Origin: Rhodocyclaceae bacterium
GTDB taxonomy: Bacteria > Pseudomonadota > Gammaproteobacteria > Burkholderiales > Rhodocyclaceae
DNA length: 64,000 nucleotides
Assembly (NCBI GenBank): GCA_016791105.1
Contig: JAEUNM010000136.1
Span: 1 to 64,000 of the forward strand
Direction of reading: 5' to 3'
In this document: positions 51,029 through 59,918 of the stretch, piece by piece
How the letters are laid out: each line of letters opens with the position of its first letter
Position numbering within the stretch: the stretch's first letter is position 1
The notes under the pieces: model-generated
The model's database searches: none
Told to the model about the DNA's origin: nothing
What the model saw: the letters and a program-made list of their open reading frames with translations, nothing else
Position numbers and translations under genes: made by a program

Positions 51029-51949
51029 ATGAAGATGCGCGTTTTTCTAGCCGCGGCAGCCTTTTGGGCCGGCCTCGCCGCAGCACAATCGATATACAAG
51101 GTGGTCACGCCGGACGGCAAGGTTTATTACACCGATCGGCCGCCCGCAGCCGGTGCCGCCGGCGTGGAGGCGCTGCCCATGCCGCGCGCCACGGTGGTGG
51201 TGCCGGGGCTACCGGCCGGTGCGGCGGCGGGCAGTGCCGGACCCAGAGTGGGTAATGCGCTGCCACAAGTGCCGACCGCCCCGCTGCCCACCCTGGACGC
51301 GCTGCGCGGCAGCCGCGAAATGGACGAATTGCGCGCCTGCACGCGGGCCAATCAGGCCACGCTGGAACTTATCCGGGCGGCCGAAGAACTGATGCGCACG
51401 GCGAGCAATGTCCGCAATGCCGGTGCGGGCGGCGCCACGCCTTATCATCAGGATCTGCTGGAGCGCCAGTGGAAGCATTACAAATCGCTGGGCGGCAGTG
51501 CGGCCACACCCGACGCAGTGCGTCCGCCCGAAGACCCCTGCTACCAAGCCAAACAAGCGCTGCAAACAAAATCCGCCCACGTCGACGCCCAATACCGCGC
51601 CTGTAGCGCGACGCGGGCGCGCGAAATGCGCGTGTTCGCCCTGTCCAGGGAAATTGCCAGCGGCCACCGCTACCTCGAAATGTTGGAACGGGTGCGCCAG
51701 GAAAAGCGCGACCATGCCGCCGCCGGCAGCCGCGACGACGCCGTGTACGCGCGCGCGTTCGCGGCCGACCCGCTGCGCGTGCGCACCGAACTCGCGGCAA
51801 AATTCGTCGAATATCGCAACGCGGGCGGAAGCGCCGCCCGCCCGGAAGAGGTACGGGAAATTCCCAATCCCTGCATCGAGGCGGACAACCGTCCCGCGCC
51901 GCCCTCTCCCGTCATGCAAAGGCGCAGCATCACCTTGCCCGGAAACTGA
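51029..51949 (+). CDS. Exported DUF4124-domain protein
   Basis: The 306-aa product begins with a signal peptide (MKMRVFLAAAAFWAGLAAAQ) followed directly by a DUF4124 segment (SIYKVVTPDGKVYYTDRPP), a small beta domain common in exported betaproteobacterial proteins of unknown role. The rest is mostly helical and charged, with two related segments (YKSLGGSAATPDAVRPPEDPC and YRNAGGSAARPEEVREIPNPC) that suggest an internal duplication. No catalytic motif is seen. Confidence 0.8.
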   Translation: MKMRVFLAAAAFWAGLAAAQSIYKVVTPDGKVYYTDRPPAAGAAGVEALPMPRATVVVPGLPAGAAAGSAGPRVGNALPQVPTAPLPTLDALRGSREMDELRACTRANQATLELIRAAEELMRTASNVRNAGAGGATPYHQDLLERQWKHYKSLGGSAATPDAVRPPEDPCYQAKQALQTKSAHVDAQYRACSATRAREMRVFALSREIASGHRYLEMLERVRQEKRDHAAAGSRDDAVYARAFAADPLRVRTELAAKFVEYRNAGGSAARPEEVREIPNPCIEADNRPAPPSPVMQRRSITLPGN

Positions 51950-52121
51950 TCTGCGGCCATCGCGGTGCGCGTGAAAATCCACCGCGGCAGGCGCGCGGAA
52001 CGTCCACGCCGATCCAGGTGCAAAACTGCATGCCGCCGGGCCGCCCGCGCGAAGGGCGTACCATGGCGCACGATTCACACCGCATCGCCCCGGCTCCTGG
52101 CCGCCGCATGCACCCAAGCCC

Positions 52122-52754
52122 ATGAAAATTGAATTCATTTCGGATGTGGTCTGCCCCTGGTGCGCGATCGGGCTCAATTCGCTGGAACGCGCGCTGGAGC
52201 GGATAGGCGACGCGCTCGAGGTCGATCTGCTGATCCGCCCATTTGAACTGAATCCGAAAATGCCGCCCGAGGGCGAAAGTGCGGACATTTATCTGGCGCG
52301 CAAATACGGCCTGAATGCGGAGCAAATGGCGCGCAACCACGCCTTGCTTTGCACACGCGGCGCGGCGGTCGGCTTTCAGTTCGGCGAGCGCAAGCAGGTC
52401 TGGAACAGTTTCGATGCCCACCGCCTGTTGCACTGGGCCGGCATGGAAGGCCACCAGCGGGACCTAAAGCATGCTTTGCTGCGTGCCTACCATGGTCGCG
52501 GCGAAAACATCAGTGCCCACGAGGTGCTGGTCGCACTGGCGCGCGAAGCCGGTCTGGATGGCGATAGCGCGCGCGATCTGCTGCAGTCGGACGCCTATGG
52601 CGGCGCGGTACGCACCAGCGAACACCGCTGGGAGCGGCTGGGCATCCAGTCCGTGCCGACCGCCCTGATCGACGGCCGGCATCTGATACAGGGCGGGCAC
52701 CAGCCCGAGGTGTTCGAGACCGCACTGCGCCAGATTGCGGCCGGCGAGGTTTAG
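52122..52754 (+). CDS. DsbA-family oxidoreductase, FrnE-like
   Basis: The 210-aa protein of the DsbA/FrnE thioredoxin-fold group has the active site CPWC (FISDVVCPWCAIGLNSLERA) and the cis-Pro loop in IQSVPTALIDGRHLIQGG. There is no signal peptide, so it is cytoplasmic like FrnE, where it probably handles thiol redox reactions. It stands alone, convergent with the DUF2235 gene. Confidence 0.9.
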   Translation: MKIEFISDVVCPWCAIGLNSLERALERIGDALEVDLLIRPFELNPKMPPEGESADIYLARKYGLNAEQMARNHALLCTRGAAVGFQFGERKQVWNSFDAHRLLHWAGMEGHQRDLKHALLRAYHGRGENISAHEVLVALAREAGLDGDSARDLLQSDAYGGAVRTSEHRWERLGIQSVPTALIDGRHLIQGGHQPEVFETALRQIAAGEV

Positions 52755-52779
52755 CCGGCCGCGCCTTGCAAACCCCGCC

Positions 52780-53931
52780 TCAGGCCGGCAGATTTTCCGG
52801 GCGATAGGGCGCAGCCGGCGTGCCGGGTTCCGCCACCACCGCCGCCAGCGCCTTGCGCGCGGTCACCGACGGATGGATTGCGCAGCCCGGCGGCAAAGTG
52901 CGCGGCCCGAGCTTCACCTTGGGCACGTTCCAGGGCACATGCGCCCAGGGCTGGTGGGCGACGCCCCCGGCGTCCGGTCTGGCCACATAACCCGGCGCGG
53001 CCGCGAAATTCACGCCGACTGCGCCCAACTGCGCAATCATCCAGGCCAGGGCACCGTCGGACAAGCCGCTTTGCCCGTCCTTGATCGGATAGCCGCCGCC
53101 CACGTCGGCATGCGCGCCGGGGAAGGCGACCTGCAACACATTGGGCGCGGCATCCCATAGCGTCGGCGTGAAATCCACCCGGCGCTCGTCCAGTGCCACG
53201 GCGTGTATGCCCTGGCCGACTTTTTTGCTCAGTCGGGTGTCGATGAAACGGAATGCATCGACGCGCCCGTCGTCGTTGAACTCGGGCAAACCCAGCGCAC
53301 CCACGGTATCCCACACCGCCACCGCGGCGATGTGATCGATGGGAACCAAATCCTTCGCCGCCAGCGAGCCGCTGGACAGAAATGCCGGCAGGTTGGACGC
53401 CACTTCCGCCAGCCGCGCCAACCAGCTCGGCTTCATGTCGGACTGTTTGCGGTAGCGATACCAGGCTTCGGCGCCGTGCCGGTAGGCTTTTTCCTTATCC
53501 ACGGTGAGCGCCGGGGCCAGCAAACCTTGCGACGCGATCAGCCCGCCCAAGGCACGCGCGGTATAGGCACCGCGGCTGAAGCCGGTGATGTAAATGCGGT
53601 CGCCCGCCACATAATTGCGCGAAATGAAGGTATAGCCGCGCACCACGCGTGCGATCACGCCGGCCCCGAACGCACCGCCCAGCACCTTCTTGATCGGGTT
53701 GCGCGAATCGCCCACGCCGTGAATGTATTTGGCAACCTGCACGGTCGCACCGCCTTGTTCGAGGACTTTTTCCTGCTCGTCGCCCAGGCGCAGCGAATCC
53801 ACCGTAAGCGCCCCGTCCAGGCATAGAAACAATTTATATACATTGGTCGGATCGGGCGTGTGGTCGTCGTCCTGATCTTCGTCCGGGCTGTTCCAGGTTC
53901 CGTCTGCGCAGAACACGATATTTTTCGCCAT
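52780..53931 (-). CDS. DUF2235 alpha/beta hydrolase (Tle1-like)
   Basis: The 383-aa protein starts KNIVFCADGTWNSPDEDQ and has the nucleophile elbow GFSRGAYTARALGG (GxSxG), AVAVWDTVGALG with an Asp, and VAFPGAHADVGGGYP, where Asp and His complete a triad. DUF2235 includes the Tle1 phospholipase effectors of type VI secretion, but no VgrG, PAAR, immunity or T6SS gene is nearby, so a cytoplasmic hydrolase is equally likely. A perfect GGAGGA precedes ATG 53931. Confidence 0.88.
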   Translation of the reverse strand: MAKNIVFCADGTWNSPDEDQDDDHTPDPTNVYKLFLCLDGALTVDSLRLGDEQEKVLEQGGATVQVAKYIHGVGDSRNPIKKVLGGAFGAGVIARVVRGYTFISRNYVAGDRIYITGFSRGAYTARALGGLIASQGLLAPALTVDKEKAYRHGAEAWYRYRKQSDMKPSWLARLAEVASNLPAFLSSGSLAAKDLVPIDHIAAVAVWDTVGALGLPEFNDDGRVDAFRFIDTRLSKKVGQGIHAVALDERRVDFTPTLWDAAPNVLQVAFPGAHADVGGGYPIKDGQSGLSDGALAWMIAQLGAVGVNFAAAPGYVARPDAGGVAHQPWAHVPWNVPKVKLGPRTLPPGCAIHPSVTARKALAAVVAEPGTPAAPYRPENLPA

Positions 53932-53966
53932 GATGTCCTCCTTTTCCGAAAATCTGATTGTAGTCA

Positions 53967-53983
53967 GGCGCGCCCGGCGCGCC
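53967..53983. other. GC-rich hairpin between DUF2235 gene and puuD
   Basis: GGCGCGC (53967-53973) and GCGCGCC (53977-53983) form a 7-bp stem with a 3-nt loop, 39 bp past the puuD stop. There is no T run directly after it on the minus strand. It may help end the purine-operon transcript. Confidence 0.4.
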
Positions 53984-54021
53984 ATCGGCTATTCGGCGTC
54001 GGCGGAGCGGACGGCCCGCGC

Positions 54022-55230
54022 TTACGGCCGGTTCTGATCGGCCGTTGCGCCCTGGGCGACCCAGTCGGCGATGAGCCCGCGCTCCTCATCCGACATGGCG
54101 GTAAGATTGCCTAAAGGCATGTATTTGCTGGCCACGGTGGCGCCGATTTTTGTGGCGTGGGCAGCAATTTGTTCGGGCCGCTCCAGCACCACGCCTTTGG
54201 GCGCCCGCGCAAAACCCGGCTGGGTGGGGTGGGTGGCATGACAGGCCAGACAGCGCCGCGCCAGCACCGCCTGCACCTGGGCAAACGACACCGCAGCGGC
54301 CGTCGCGCGTGCCGGCGCCTGGGCCGGCGCAATCGCCACCGCCAGCGCCGCGAGCAGTGCGCAGGCCAGCAGCGGCAGGACGGGGCGTACTTGGCCGCGG
54401 TGGCGCAGCACGAAAAATTGCCGTATCAGCACACCCGCCAGCATGATCGCGACCAGCACGGCCCAGCCGTAAGGGTGGCCATAAGTCATCGGATAGTGCC
54501 CGCTTATCATGACGAACAACACCGGCAACGTGAAGTAGGTGTTGTGCACCGAGCGCTGTTTGCCGATTTGCCCGGGACGCGGGCTGGGCGTGCGACCGGC
54601 ACGGATATCCGCCACCATGCGCTTTTGCCCCGGAATGATGTGCACGAACACATTGGCAGCCATGATGGTGCCCAACATGGCGCCCAGATGCAGATAGGCC
54701 GCACGCGCCGCAAACAGGTGAAACAGTCCCCAGGCAGCGCCAGTCACAAGTACGAACAACAGGGCGGCCAGCAAATTTTCACGGCCTTCGAGCAGACGGC
54801 ACAGCGCATCGTAAATAAGCCAGCCGCCGGCCAGGAGCGCAGCACTGATTGCCACCGCCGCCGGCACGGCCAGGTCGAGCACGGATTTGTCTATCAGCCA
54901 GGACGCCGCGCCGTGCCAGTAAATGAGCGTAAGCAAACCCATGCCCGACAGCCAGGTGGTATAGGCCTCCCATTTCGACCAGTGCAGGTCGTCAGACAGC
55001 GCTTCGCCCTGCGGGCCGGCCAGGAATTTCTGGCTGCAATAAAAGCCGCCGCCGTGCACGGCCCATAGTTCGCCGAACACGCCGCGGCGGCGGTCGTCCG
55101 GCTTTTGCGGCGGCTTGAGCGAATTGTCCAGCATGACGAAATAAAACGAAGCGCCTATCCAGGCGATGCCGGCGATCAGGTGCAGCCAGCGCAGCAGCAG
55201 ATTGAGCCAATCGACTAAATAAGCACTCAT
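54022..55230 (-). CDS. puuD: Membrane-bound urate hydroxylase/oxidase PuuD with cytochrome c domain
   Basis: The 402-aa protein has about eight transmembrane helices (WLHLIAGIAWIGASFYFVML, HIIPGQKRMVADIRAG, SVHNTYFTLPVLFVMISGHY) and a C-terminal cytochrome c domain with the haem site CLACH and an axial Met candidate in YMPLGNLTAM. PuuD oxidises urate to 5-hydroxyisourate at the inner membrane and passes electrons to the respiratory chain, so no hydrogen peroxide is made. It is the last gene of the purine operon, 12 bp after the second permease. Confidence 0.93.
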   Translation of the reverse strand: MSAYLVDWLNLLLRWLHLIAGIAWIGASFYFVMLDNSLKPPQKPDDRRRGVFGELWAVHGGGFYCSQKFLAGPQGEALSDDLHWSKWEAYTTWLSGMGLLTLIYWHGAASWLIDKSVLDLAVPAAVAISAALLAGGWLIYDALCRLLEGRENLLAALLFVLVTGAAWGLFHLFAARAAYLHLGAMLGTIMAANVFVHIIPGQKRMVADIRAGRTPSPRPGQIGKQRSVHNTYFTLPVLFVMISGHYPMTYGHPYGWAVLVAIMLAGVLIRQFFVLRHRGQVRPVLPLLACALLAALAVAIAPAQAPARATAAAVSFAQVQAVLARRCLACHATHPTQPGFARAPKGVVLERPEQIAAHATKIGATVASKYMPLGNLTAMSDEERGLIADWVAQGATADQNRP

Positions 55231-55242
55231 GGCGCGCCTCGA

Positions 55243-56175
55243 TCAGGCATCCGGCCGGTAAGCCTGGCCCAGCGACAGCGGAGAATTGAGGCGTATCGCA
55301 TTGGCGTTGCGCGACATGGCCACCAGCACCACGATGGTGGCCAGATAGGGCAGGGCCGATAAAAATTGTGCCGGCACGTTTATTTCGAGGCCGGAGCCCT
55401 GCAGGAATAATTGCGTAATCATGACGCCGCCGAACAGATAAGCGCCTATCAGGACGCGCAGCGGGCGCCAGGTGGCGAATACCACCAGCGCCAGCGCAAT
55501 CCAGCCGCGCCCGGCCACCATGCCTTCCACCCACAACGGGGTATGGAATACCGACAGGAACGCGCCCCCCGCACCGGCCGTGGCGCCGCCGAACAGGGTG
55601 GCGGCATAGCGTATGCGCAATACCGGATAGCCGATGGCGTGGGCGGCCGCCGGCGCTTCGCCTACCGCGCGCAACACCAGGCCGGCGCGGCTTTTATACA
55701 GAAACCACACGACGCCCGCGAACAGCACCCAGGATAAATAAACCAGCGCCTGTTGTTTGAATAGCGCCGGGCCCAGCACAGGAATGTCGGCCAATAGCGG
55801 CAGCGGCAGGGCCGGTACGGCTTTCAGCGTGACCGATTCGAACGGCTTGCCGATGAAAGCAGAAAGACCCACGCCGAATATCGACAAGGCGAGGCCGGAC
55901 GCCACCTGGTTGGCGAGCAGGCTTAGCGCCAGCACGGCGAATACCAGCGCCATGGCGGCGCCGGCCGCCACACCGGCGGTCACGCCCAGCCAGGGACTGC
56001 CGCTGTGGTAGGCGGTGGCAAAGGCGGCGATGGCGCCCACTGCCATCATGCCTTCTGCGCCCAGATTGAGCACGCCGGACTTTTCCGTAATCAGTTCGCC
56101 CAGCGCGGTAATTATGAGCGGCGTGCCCGCCACGAGGGTGGCGAACAACATGGACGCAAGCAAATCCGCGTTCAT
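55243..56175 (-). CDS. BMP-family ABC transporter permease (second)
   Basis: The 310-aa inner-membrane permease of the nucleoside/BMP-type ABC family has LGELITEKSGVLNLGAEGMM near the N-terminus and AIGYPVLRIRYAATLFGG. ATG 56175 follows AAGGTG. It would form the channel with the neighbouring permease; together with the double ATPase they import a nucleoside or purine base. No BMP lipoprotein gene is in the window. Confidence 0.9.
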   Translation of the reverse strand: MNADLLASMLFATLVAGTPLIITALGELITEKSGVLNLGAEGMMAVGAIAAFATAYHSGSPWLGVTAGVAAGAAMALVFAVLALSLLANQVASGLALSIFGVGLSAFIGKPFESVTLKAVPALPLPLLADIPVLGPALFKQQALVYLSWVLFAGVVWFLYKSRAGLVLRAVGEAPAAAHAIGYPVLRIRYAATLFGGATAGAGGAFLSVFHTPLWVEGMVAGRGWIALALVVFATWRPLRVLIGAYLFGGVMITQLFLQGSGLEINVPAQFLSALPYLATIVVLVAMSRNANAIRLNSPLSLGQAYRPDA

Positions 56176-56185
56176 GCCGCCACCT

Positions 56186-57253
56186 TCACGACGCGGCAGC
56201 CGCGAAGCGCAGCCGATAGTTGATGAATATGTCCGCACCGAGCAGGAAAAACAGCAACATGCCCTGGAACACCAGAGAGATCGAGGACGGCAAATTCAGG
56301 TATTGCTGCGCCTGTTCGCCGCCCAGATAAAGCAGCGCCATGAGCAGGCTGGCACAGGCGATGCCCAACGGATTGAGGCGGCCGACGAAGGCCACGATGA
56401 TGGCGGCGAAGCCATAGTTGTTCGATACGTGTTCGGTCAGTTGCCCCATGGGCCCGGCCACTTCGGCCATGCCGGCAATGCCGGCCATGGCGCCGCCGGC
56501 CAGGAGGCCGGTCCATATGGTGCGCTGGGCGGAAAAACCGGCATAACGCGCCGCCGCTTCGGCCTGCCCGGCCACCTGCATCTGAAAACCCATGAAACTT
56601 TTCTGCATGAATACATAGCCCGCCGCGAGCGCGCCCAAAGCAAACAAAAACGCTGCGTTGAGCCGCGTACCTTCCACCAGCAGCGGCAGCAGTGCGGCAT
56701 CGGCAAACATTTTGGTCTGGGGAAAGTTATAGCCTTCGGGATCTTTCCAGGGCCCATGCACCAGCCAGGACACGCCCAGTTGCGCGATATATACGAGCAT
56801 GAGCGACACCAGAATTTCATTGGCGTTGAAGCGCGTGCGCAGCCAGGCCGGAATGGCGGCCCAGGCCGCGCCGCCGGCCGCGCCGGCCAACAGCATGAGC
56901 GGCAATAGTGTCGCCGCGCCGGAACTATCGAAATGCAGCGCGACTCCGCTCGCCGCCGCCGCACCGGCGATGAACTGGCCTTCCGCGCCTATGTTCCACA
57001 CATTGGCGCGGAAGCCCGCCGCCAGGCCCACGGCGATGAGCATGAGCGGGGTGGCCTTGAGCAATAGTTCGGTCAGTCCGTAAGTGTCCTTGACCGGATT
57101 GAAAAAAAACACGCGGAACCCTTCGAGCGGGCTTTTACCGAGCGCCGCAAACACCAGCGCGCCGCCCGCCAGCATGAGCAATACCGCGACCAGGGGCGAC
57201 AGGTAAGGCATTACGCGCGACGCCTCCGGGCGCGCTTCCAGCCTAGGCAGCAT
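56186..57253 (-). CDS. BMP-family ABC transporter permease (first)
   Basis: The 355-aa permease paralogue shows LLKATPLMLIAVGLAAGFRA, NVWNIGAEGQFIAGAA and YAGFSAQRTIWTGLLAGGAM. The start ATG 57253 overlaps the ATPase gene by 11 bp; an in-frame ATG at 57271 is possible. It is typical of nucleoside transporters such as NupB/YufP, and its place between xdh genes and puuD supports a purine substrate. Confidence 0.9.
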   Translation of the reverse strand: MLPRLEARPEASRVMPYLSPLVAVLLMLAGGALVFAALGKSPLEGFRVFFFNPVKDTYGLTELLLKATPLMLIAVGLAAGFRANVWNIGAEGQFIAGAAAASGVALHFDSSGAATLLPLMLLAGAAGGAAWAAIPAWLRTRFNANEILVSLMLVYIAQLGVSWLVHGPWKDPEGYNFPQTKMFADAALLPLLVEGTRLNAAFLFALGALAAGYVFMQKSFMGFQMQVAGQAEAAARYAGFSAQRTIWTGLLAGGAMAGIAGMAEVAGPMGQLTEHVSNNYGFAAIIVAFVGRLNPLGIACASLLMALLYLGGEQAQQYLNLPSSISLVFQGMLLFFLLGADIFINYRLRFAAAAS

Positions 57254-58799
57254 GGGGCGCTCCCGCCGCATCGGCGCCCGGCCACATGCCGCTCATCCAG
57301 ACGCCGATTTGTTCGACGTCAGTTTGCGCCGCAGGCACGGCCGGTGACAGGCGGCCTTTGGCAATCACGGCGATGCGATCGCAAATTTCGAATAACTCAT
57401 CCAGCTCTTCGGAAATGACCAGAATGGCGGTACCGGCATTACGCAAATCGATCAGCGACTGGCGTATGAATGCCGCCGCGCCCACGTCCACGCCCCAGGT
57501 CGGCTGCGCGACGATGAGTAATTTGGGCGCCAGCATGATTTCGCGCCCGACGATAAATTTTTGCAGATTGCCCCCCGAAAGCGATTTGGCTGCCGCTTGC
57601 GGCCCGCCGCATTTCACCGTGTAGCGTTCTATGCACTGCCTGGCAAATTCGCGTACCGCACGCGCGCGTATCAGTCCGCCCGCCAGCATGCCGGCGCGAT
57701 GCCCGGTCAATAGTGCGTTTTCGGCCAGCGACATGCGCGGCACGGCGCCGCGGCCCAGGCGTTCTTCGGGCACGAAGCCCAGGCCCAGGCGGCGGCGCCG
57801 TCCGGGCGACATGCGGCCGGCTTCGACGCCGCAAATCTGCACCGGATGTTTTTCTGCCAGCGGCTGTTCGCCCGACAGGGCGTACAACAATTCCTGCTGA
57901 CCATTGCCGGATACGCCGGCTATGCCCACGATTTCGCCGGCATGGACATCCAGGTGCACCTGTTTCAGATCGGTGCCGAAGGGGTTGGCGCAGGCGACGG
58001 ACAAGTCGGCCACGCGCAACCTCAGTTCGCCGCCGGCAGCCGGGGCGCCGTGCTGGCACACCGGCAAATCCTTGCCTATCATGAGCCGCGCCATCGATTT
58101 GGGGGTTTCCTGCGCGGGCACGCAGGTGCCGCTCACCTTGCCGCCGCGCAGCACCGTGGCGCTGTGGCACAGCGCCTGAATTTCATCCAGCTTGTGGCTG
58201 ATGTACAGAATGCTGCAGCCTTCCGCGGCAAGCTGGCGCAAGGTGTCGAACAGTTTGCGCACTGCCTGCGGTGTGAGCACCGATGTGGGCTCGTCCATGA
58301 TGAGCAATCTGGGGTTTTGCAGCAGGCAGCGCACGATTTCGACACGCTGGCGCTCGCCCACCGACAGGGCATGCACGGGCCGGTGCGGGTCCACCGGCAG
58401 CCCGTAACGTTCCGACACCTGTTCTATGCGCTGCGCGAGGCGGCGCGGGTGGGGTGCGTCGGGCAGGGCGAGCGCCACGTTTTCCGCCACAGTGAGCGTT
58501 TCGAACAGCGAAAAATGCTGGAACACCATGCCTATGCCGAGGCGGCGCGCATGCGCCGGATTTTCTACCTGCAGCTTGCGGCCTTCCCAATACAGGTCGC
58601 CGGCGCTCTGGCGCGTCACGCCATAAATGATTTTCATCAGCGTGGATTTGCCGGCGCCGTTTTCGCCCAGCACGGCATGGATTTCGCCCGCCATCACACG
58701 AAGGTTTACCCCGTCATTGGCGACCACCGCCGGATAAACCTTGCGTATGCCGCGCAATTCGAGACGCGGTGCGGGGGCGGTCGTGCGGTTTTCAGTCAC
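57243..58799 (-). CDS. ABC transporter ATPase with two nucleotide-binding domains (nucleoside/BMP type)
   Basis: The 518-aa protein carries two ABC domains. The first has Walker A GENGAGKSTLMKI, signature LSVGERQRVEIVRCL and Walker B LLIMDEPTSVL. The second has a degenerate P-loop (GVSGNGQQELLYAL), signature LSGGNLQKFIVGRE and Walker B-like LLIVAQPTWGVDVG. This asymmetry is normal for the sugar/nucleoside class. I prefer GTG 58799 as start because upstream sequence lies within xdhC. Confidence 0.9.
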   Translation of the reverse strand: MTENRTTAPAPRLELRGIRKVYPAVVANDGVNLRVMAGEIHAVLGENGAGKSTLMKIIYGVTRQSAGDLYWEGRKLQVENPAHARRLGIGMVFQHFSLFETLTVAENVALALPDAPHPRRLAQRIEQVSERYGLPVDPHRPVHALSVGERQRVEIVRCLLQNPRLLIMDEPTSVLTPQAVRKLFDTLRQLAAEGCSILYISHKLDEIQALCHSATVLRGGKVSGTCVPAQETPKSMARLMIGKDLPVCQHGAPAAGGELRLRVADLSVACANPFGTDLKQVHLDVHAGEIVGIAGVSGNGQQELLYALSGEQPLAEKHPVQICGVEAGRMSPGRRRRLGLGFVPEERLGRGAVPRMSLAENALLTGHRAGMLAGGLIRARAVREFARQCIERYTVKCGGPQAAAKSLSGGNLQKFIVGREIMLAPKLLIVAQPTWGVDVGAAAFIRQSLIDLRNAGTAILVISEELDELFEICDRIAVIAKGRLSPAVPAAQTDVEQIGVWMSGMWPGADAAGAPHAA

Positions 58800-58845
58800 G
58801 GCCTTGCCCTGGCCCGGCCGCGGGCCGAGCGATATTTGATGGCAT

Positions 58846-59907
58846 TCATGAATTGCCCCGTCCCTGCACGCCTGCCGCGGCCGTGCACTTTGCTGCGCGG
58901 GCACCAAGCTGCTGCATCAATTGCGCCGCCACTGAGAGCGCGATCACGGCCGGCTGTTTGCCGGCGATGCCCGGCAAACCTATTGGGCACAGCATGCGCG
59001 CCAGGCGCTCGGCCGGCACGCCGCGCACGGCCAGGCGCTTTTCGAACTGCGCCCGCTTGCTGGCCGATCCGATCAGACCGAACCAGGTGAAATCGCCGCG
59101 CGTCAATATGCACTCGGCCAGCATCTGGTCCAGTGCGTGGCTGTGCGTCATGACCAGGAAGCACGCGCCGGGACGCGCCGCACGCACTTCCGCGTCCGGC
59201 AGGTCGGTGGCGACAGCCTGCACATTGAATGGCAAGGCGGGCGGAAACAGTTCGGTACGCTCGTCCACCCACACGATGCGGCAGGGCAATTCGGCCAGAA
59301 TTTTGACCAGCGCCCGGCCCACGTGTCCGGCACCGAACAGATAAACATCGACCTCGGGCTCGTACAGCGGATCGAAAAACGCCGTGCCGCCACCGGCAAA
59401 ATGCACCAGTTGCGCCGGCGCACGCGCGGCCAGCAGCAGGCGTGCCCGCGCCGCGCACTCGTTGTCGCGGGCGGCATCGCCCAGACTGCCGCATATCGCG
59501 TCCGGCGTTACCGCCAGGCTGCCCGCGCCAGGCGCAAGTGCAGTGAGCAGGGCCGCGCGCGTACCGGCAAGCAGTGCTTGCGCGAGCAAAGCCACCCAGG
59601 CCGGCCGCGCCGGCAAGGGGTCGAACAGCAAATTGACGGCGCCGCCGCAGCACTGGCCCAGGCTTGCCCCAAGTGCAAAACGCTGCACCTGCGGCGCCAC
59701 GCTGCCGCCGGCCAATAGATCGCGCGCGATCGCCGCGGCTTTGAATTCGAGGTGGCCGCCGCCTATGCTGCCGGCACAGCCGTGCGCACTCACCAGCATT
59801 TTGGCGCCGGCCGCGCGCGGCACCGAGCCTTTGCCGGACACCACGCTCACCAGCACGGTGGGGGCTGCCGCGGCAAGAAGTTCCAGGATGGCGTGCCAGT
59901 CGTGCAT
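58846..59907 (-). CDS. xdhC: Xanthine dehydrogenase accessory protein XdhC
   Basis: The 353-aa molybdenum-cofactor binding and sulfuration chaperone for XDH has SVVSGKGSVPRAAGAKMLVS, GSIGGGHLEFKA, LGQCCGGAVNLLF with the conserved Cys pair, and a Rossmann segment VYLFGAGHVGRALVKIL. It lies 11 bp after xdhB. It is distinct from the XdhC-like protein at 23.1 kb, which serves a different hydroxylase. Confidence 0.93.
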   Translation of the reverse strand: MHDWHAILELLAAAAPTVLVSVVSGKGSVPRAAGAKMLVSAHGCAGSIGGGHLEFKAAAIARDLLAGGSVAPQVQRFALGASLGQCCGGAVNLLFDPLPARPAWVALLAQALLAGTRAALLTALAPGAGSLAVTPDAICGSLGDAARDNECAARARLLLAARAPAQLVHFAGGGTAFFDPLYEPEVDVYLFGAGHVGRALVKILAELPCRIVWVDERTELFPPALPFNVQAVATDLPDAEVRAARPGACFLVMTHSHALDQMLAECILTRGDFTWFGLIGSASKRAQFEKRLAVRGVPAERLARMLCPIGLPGIAGKQPAVIALSVAAQLMQQLGARAAKCTAAAGVQGRGNS

Positions 59908-59918
59908 GTTCCGCCCGC

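Noticed and set aside
58800..58907. ATG-initiated N-terminal extension of the ABC ATPase
   Set aside because: It lies within xdhC and has no similarity to ABC ATPases; GTG 58799 gives the normal family length.
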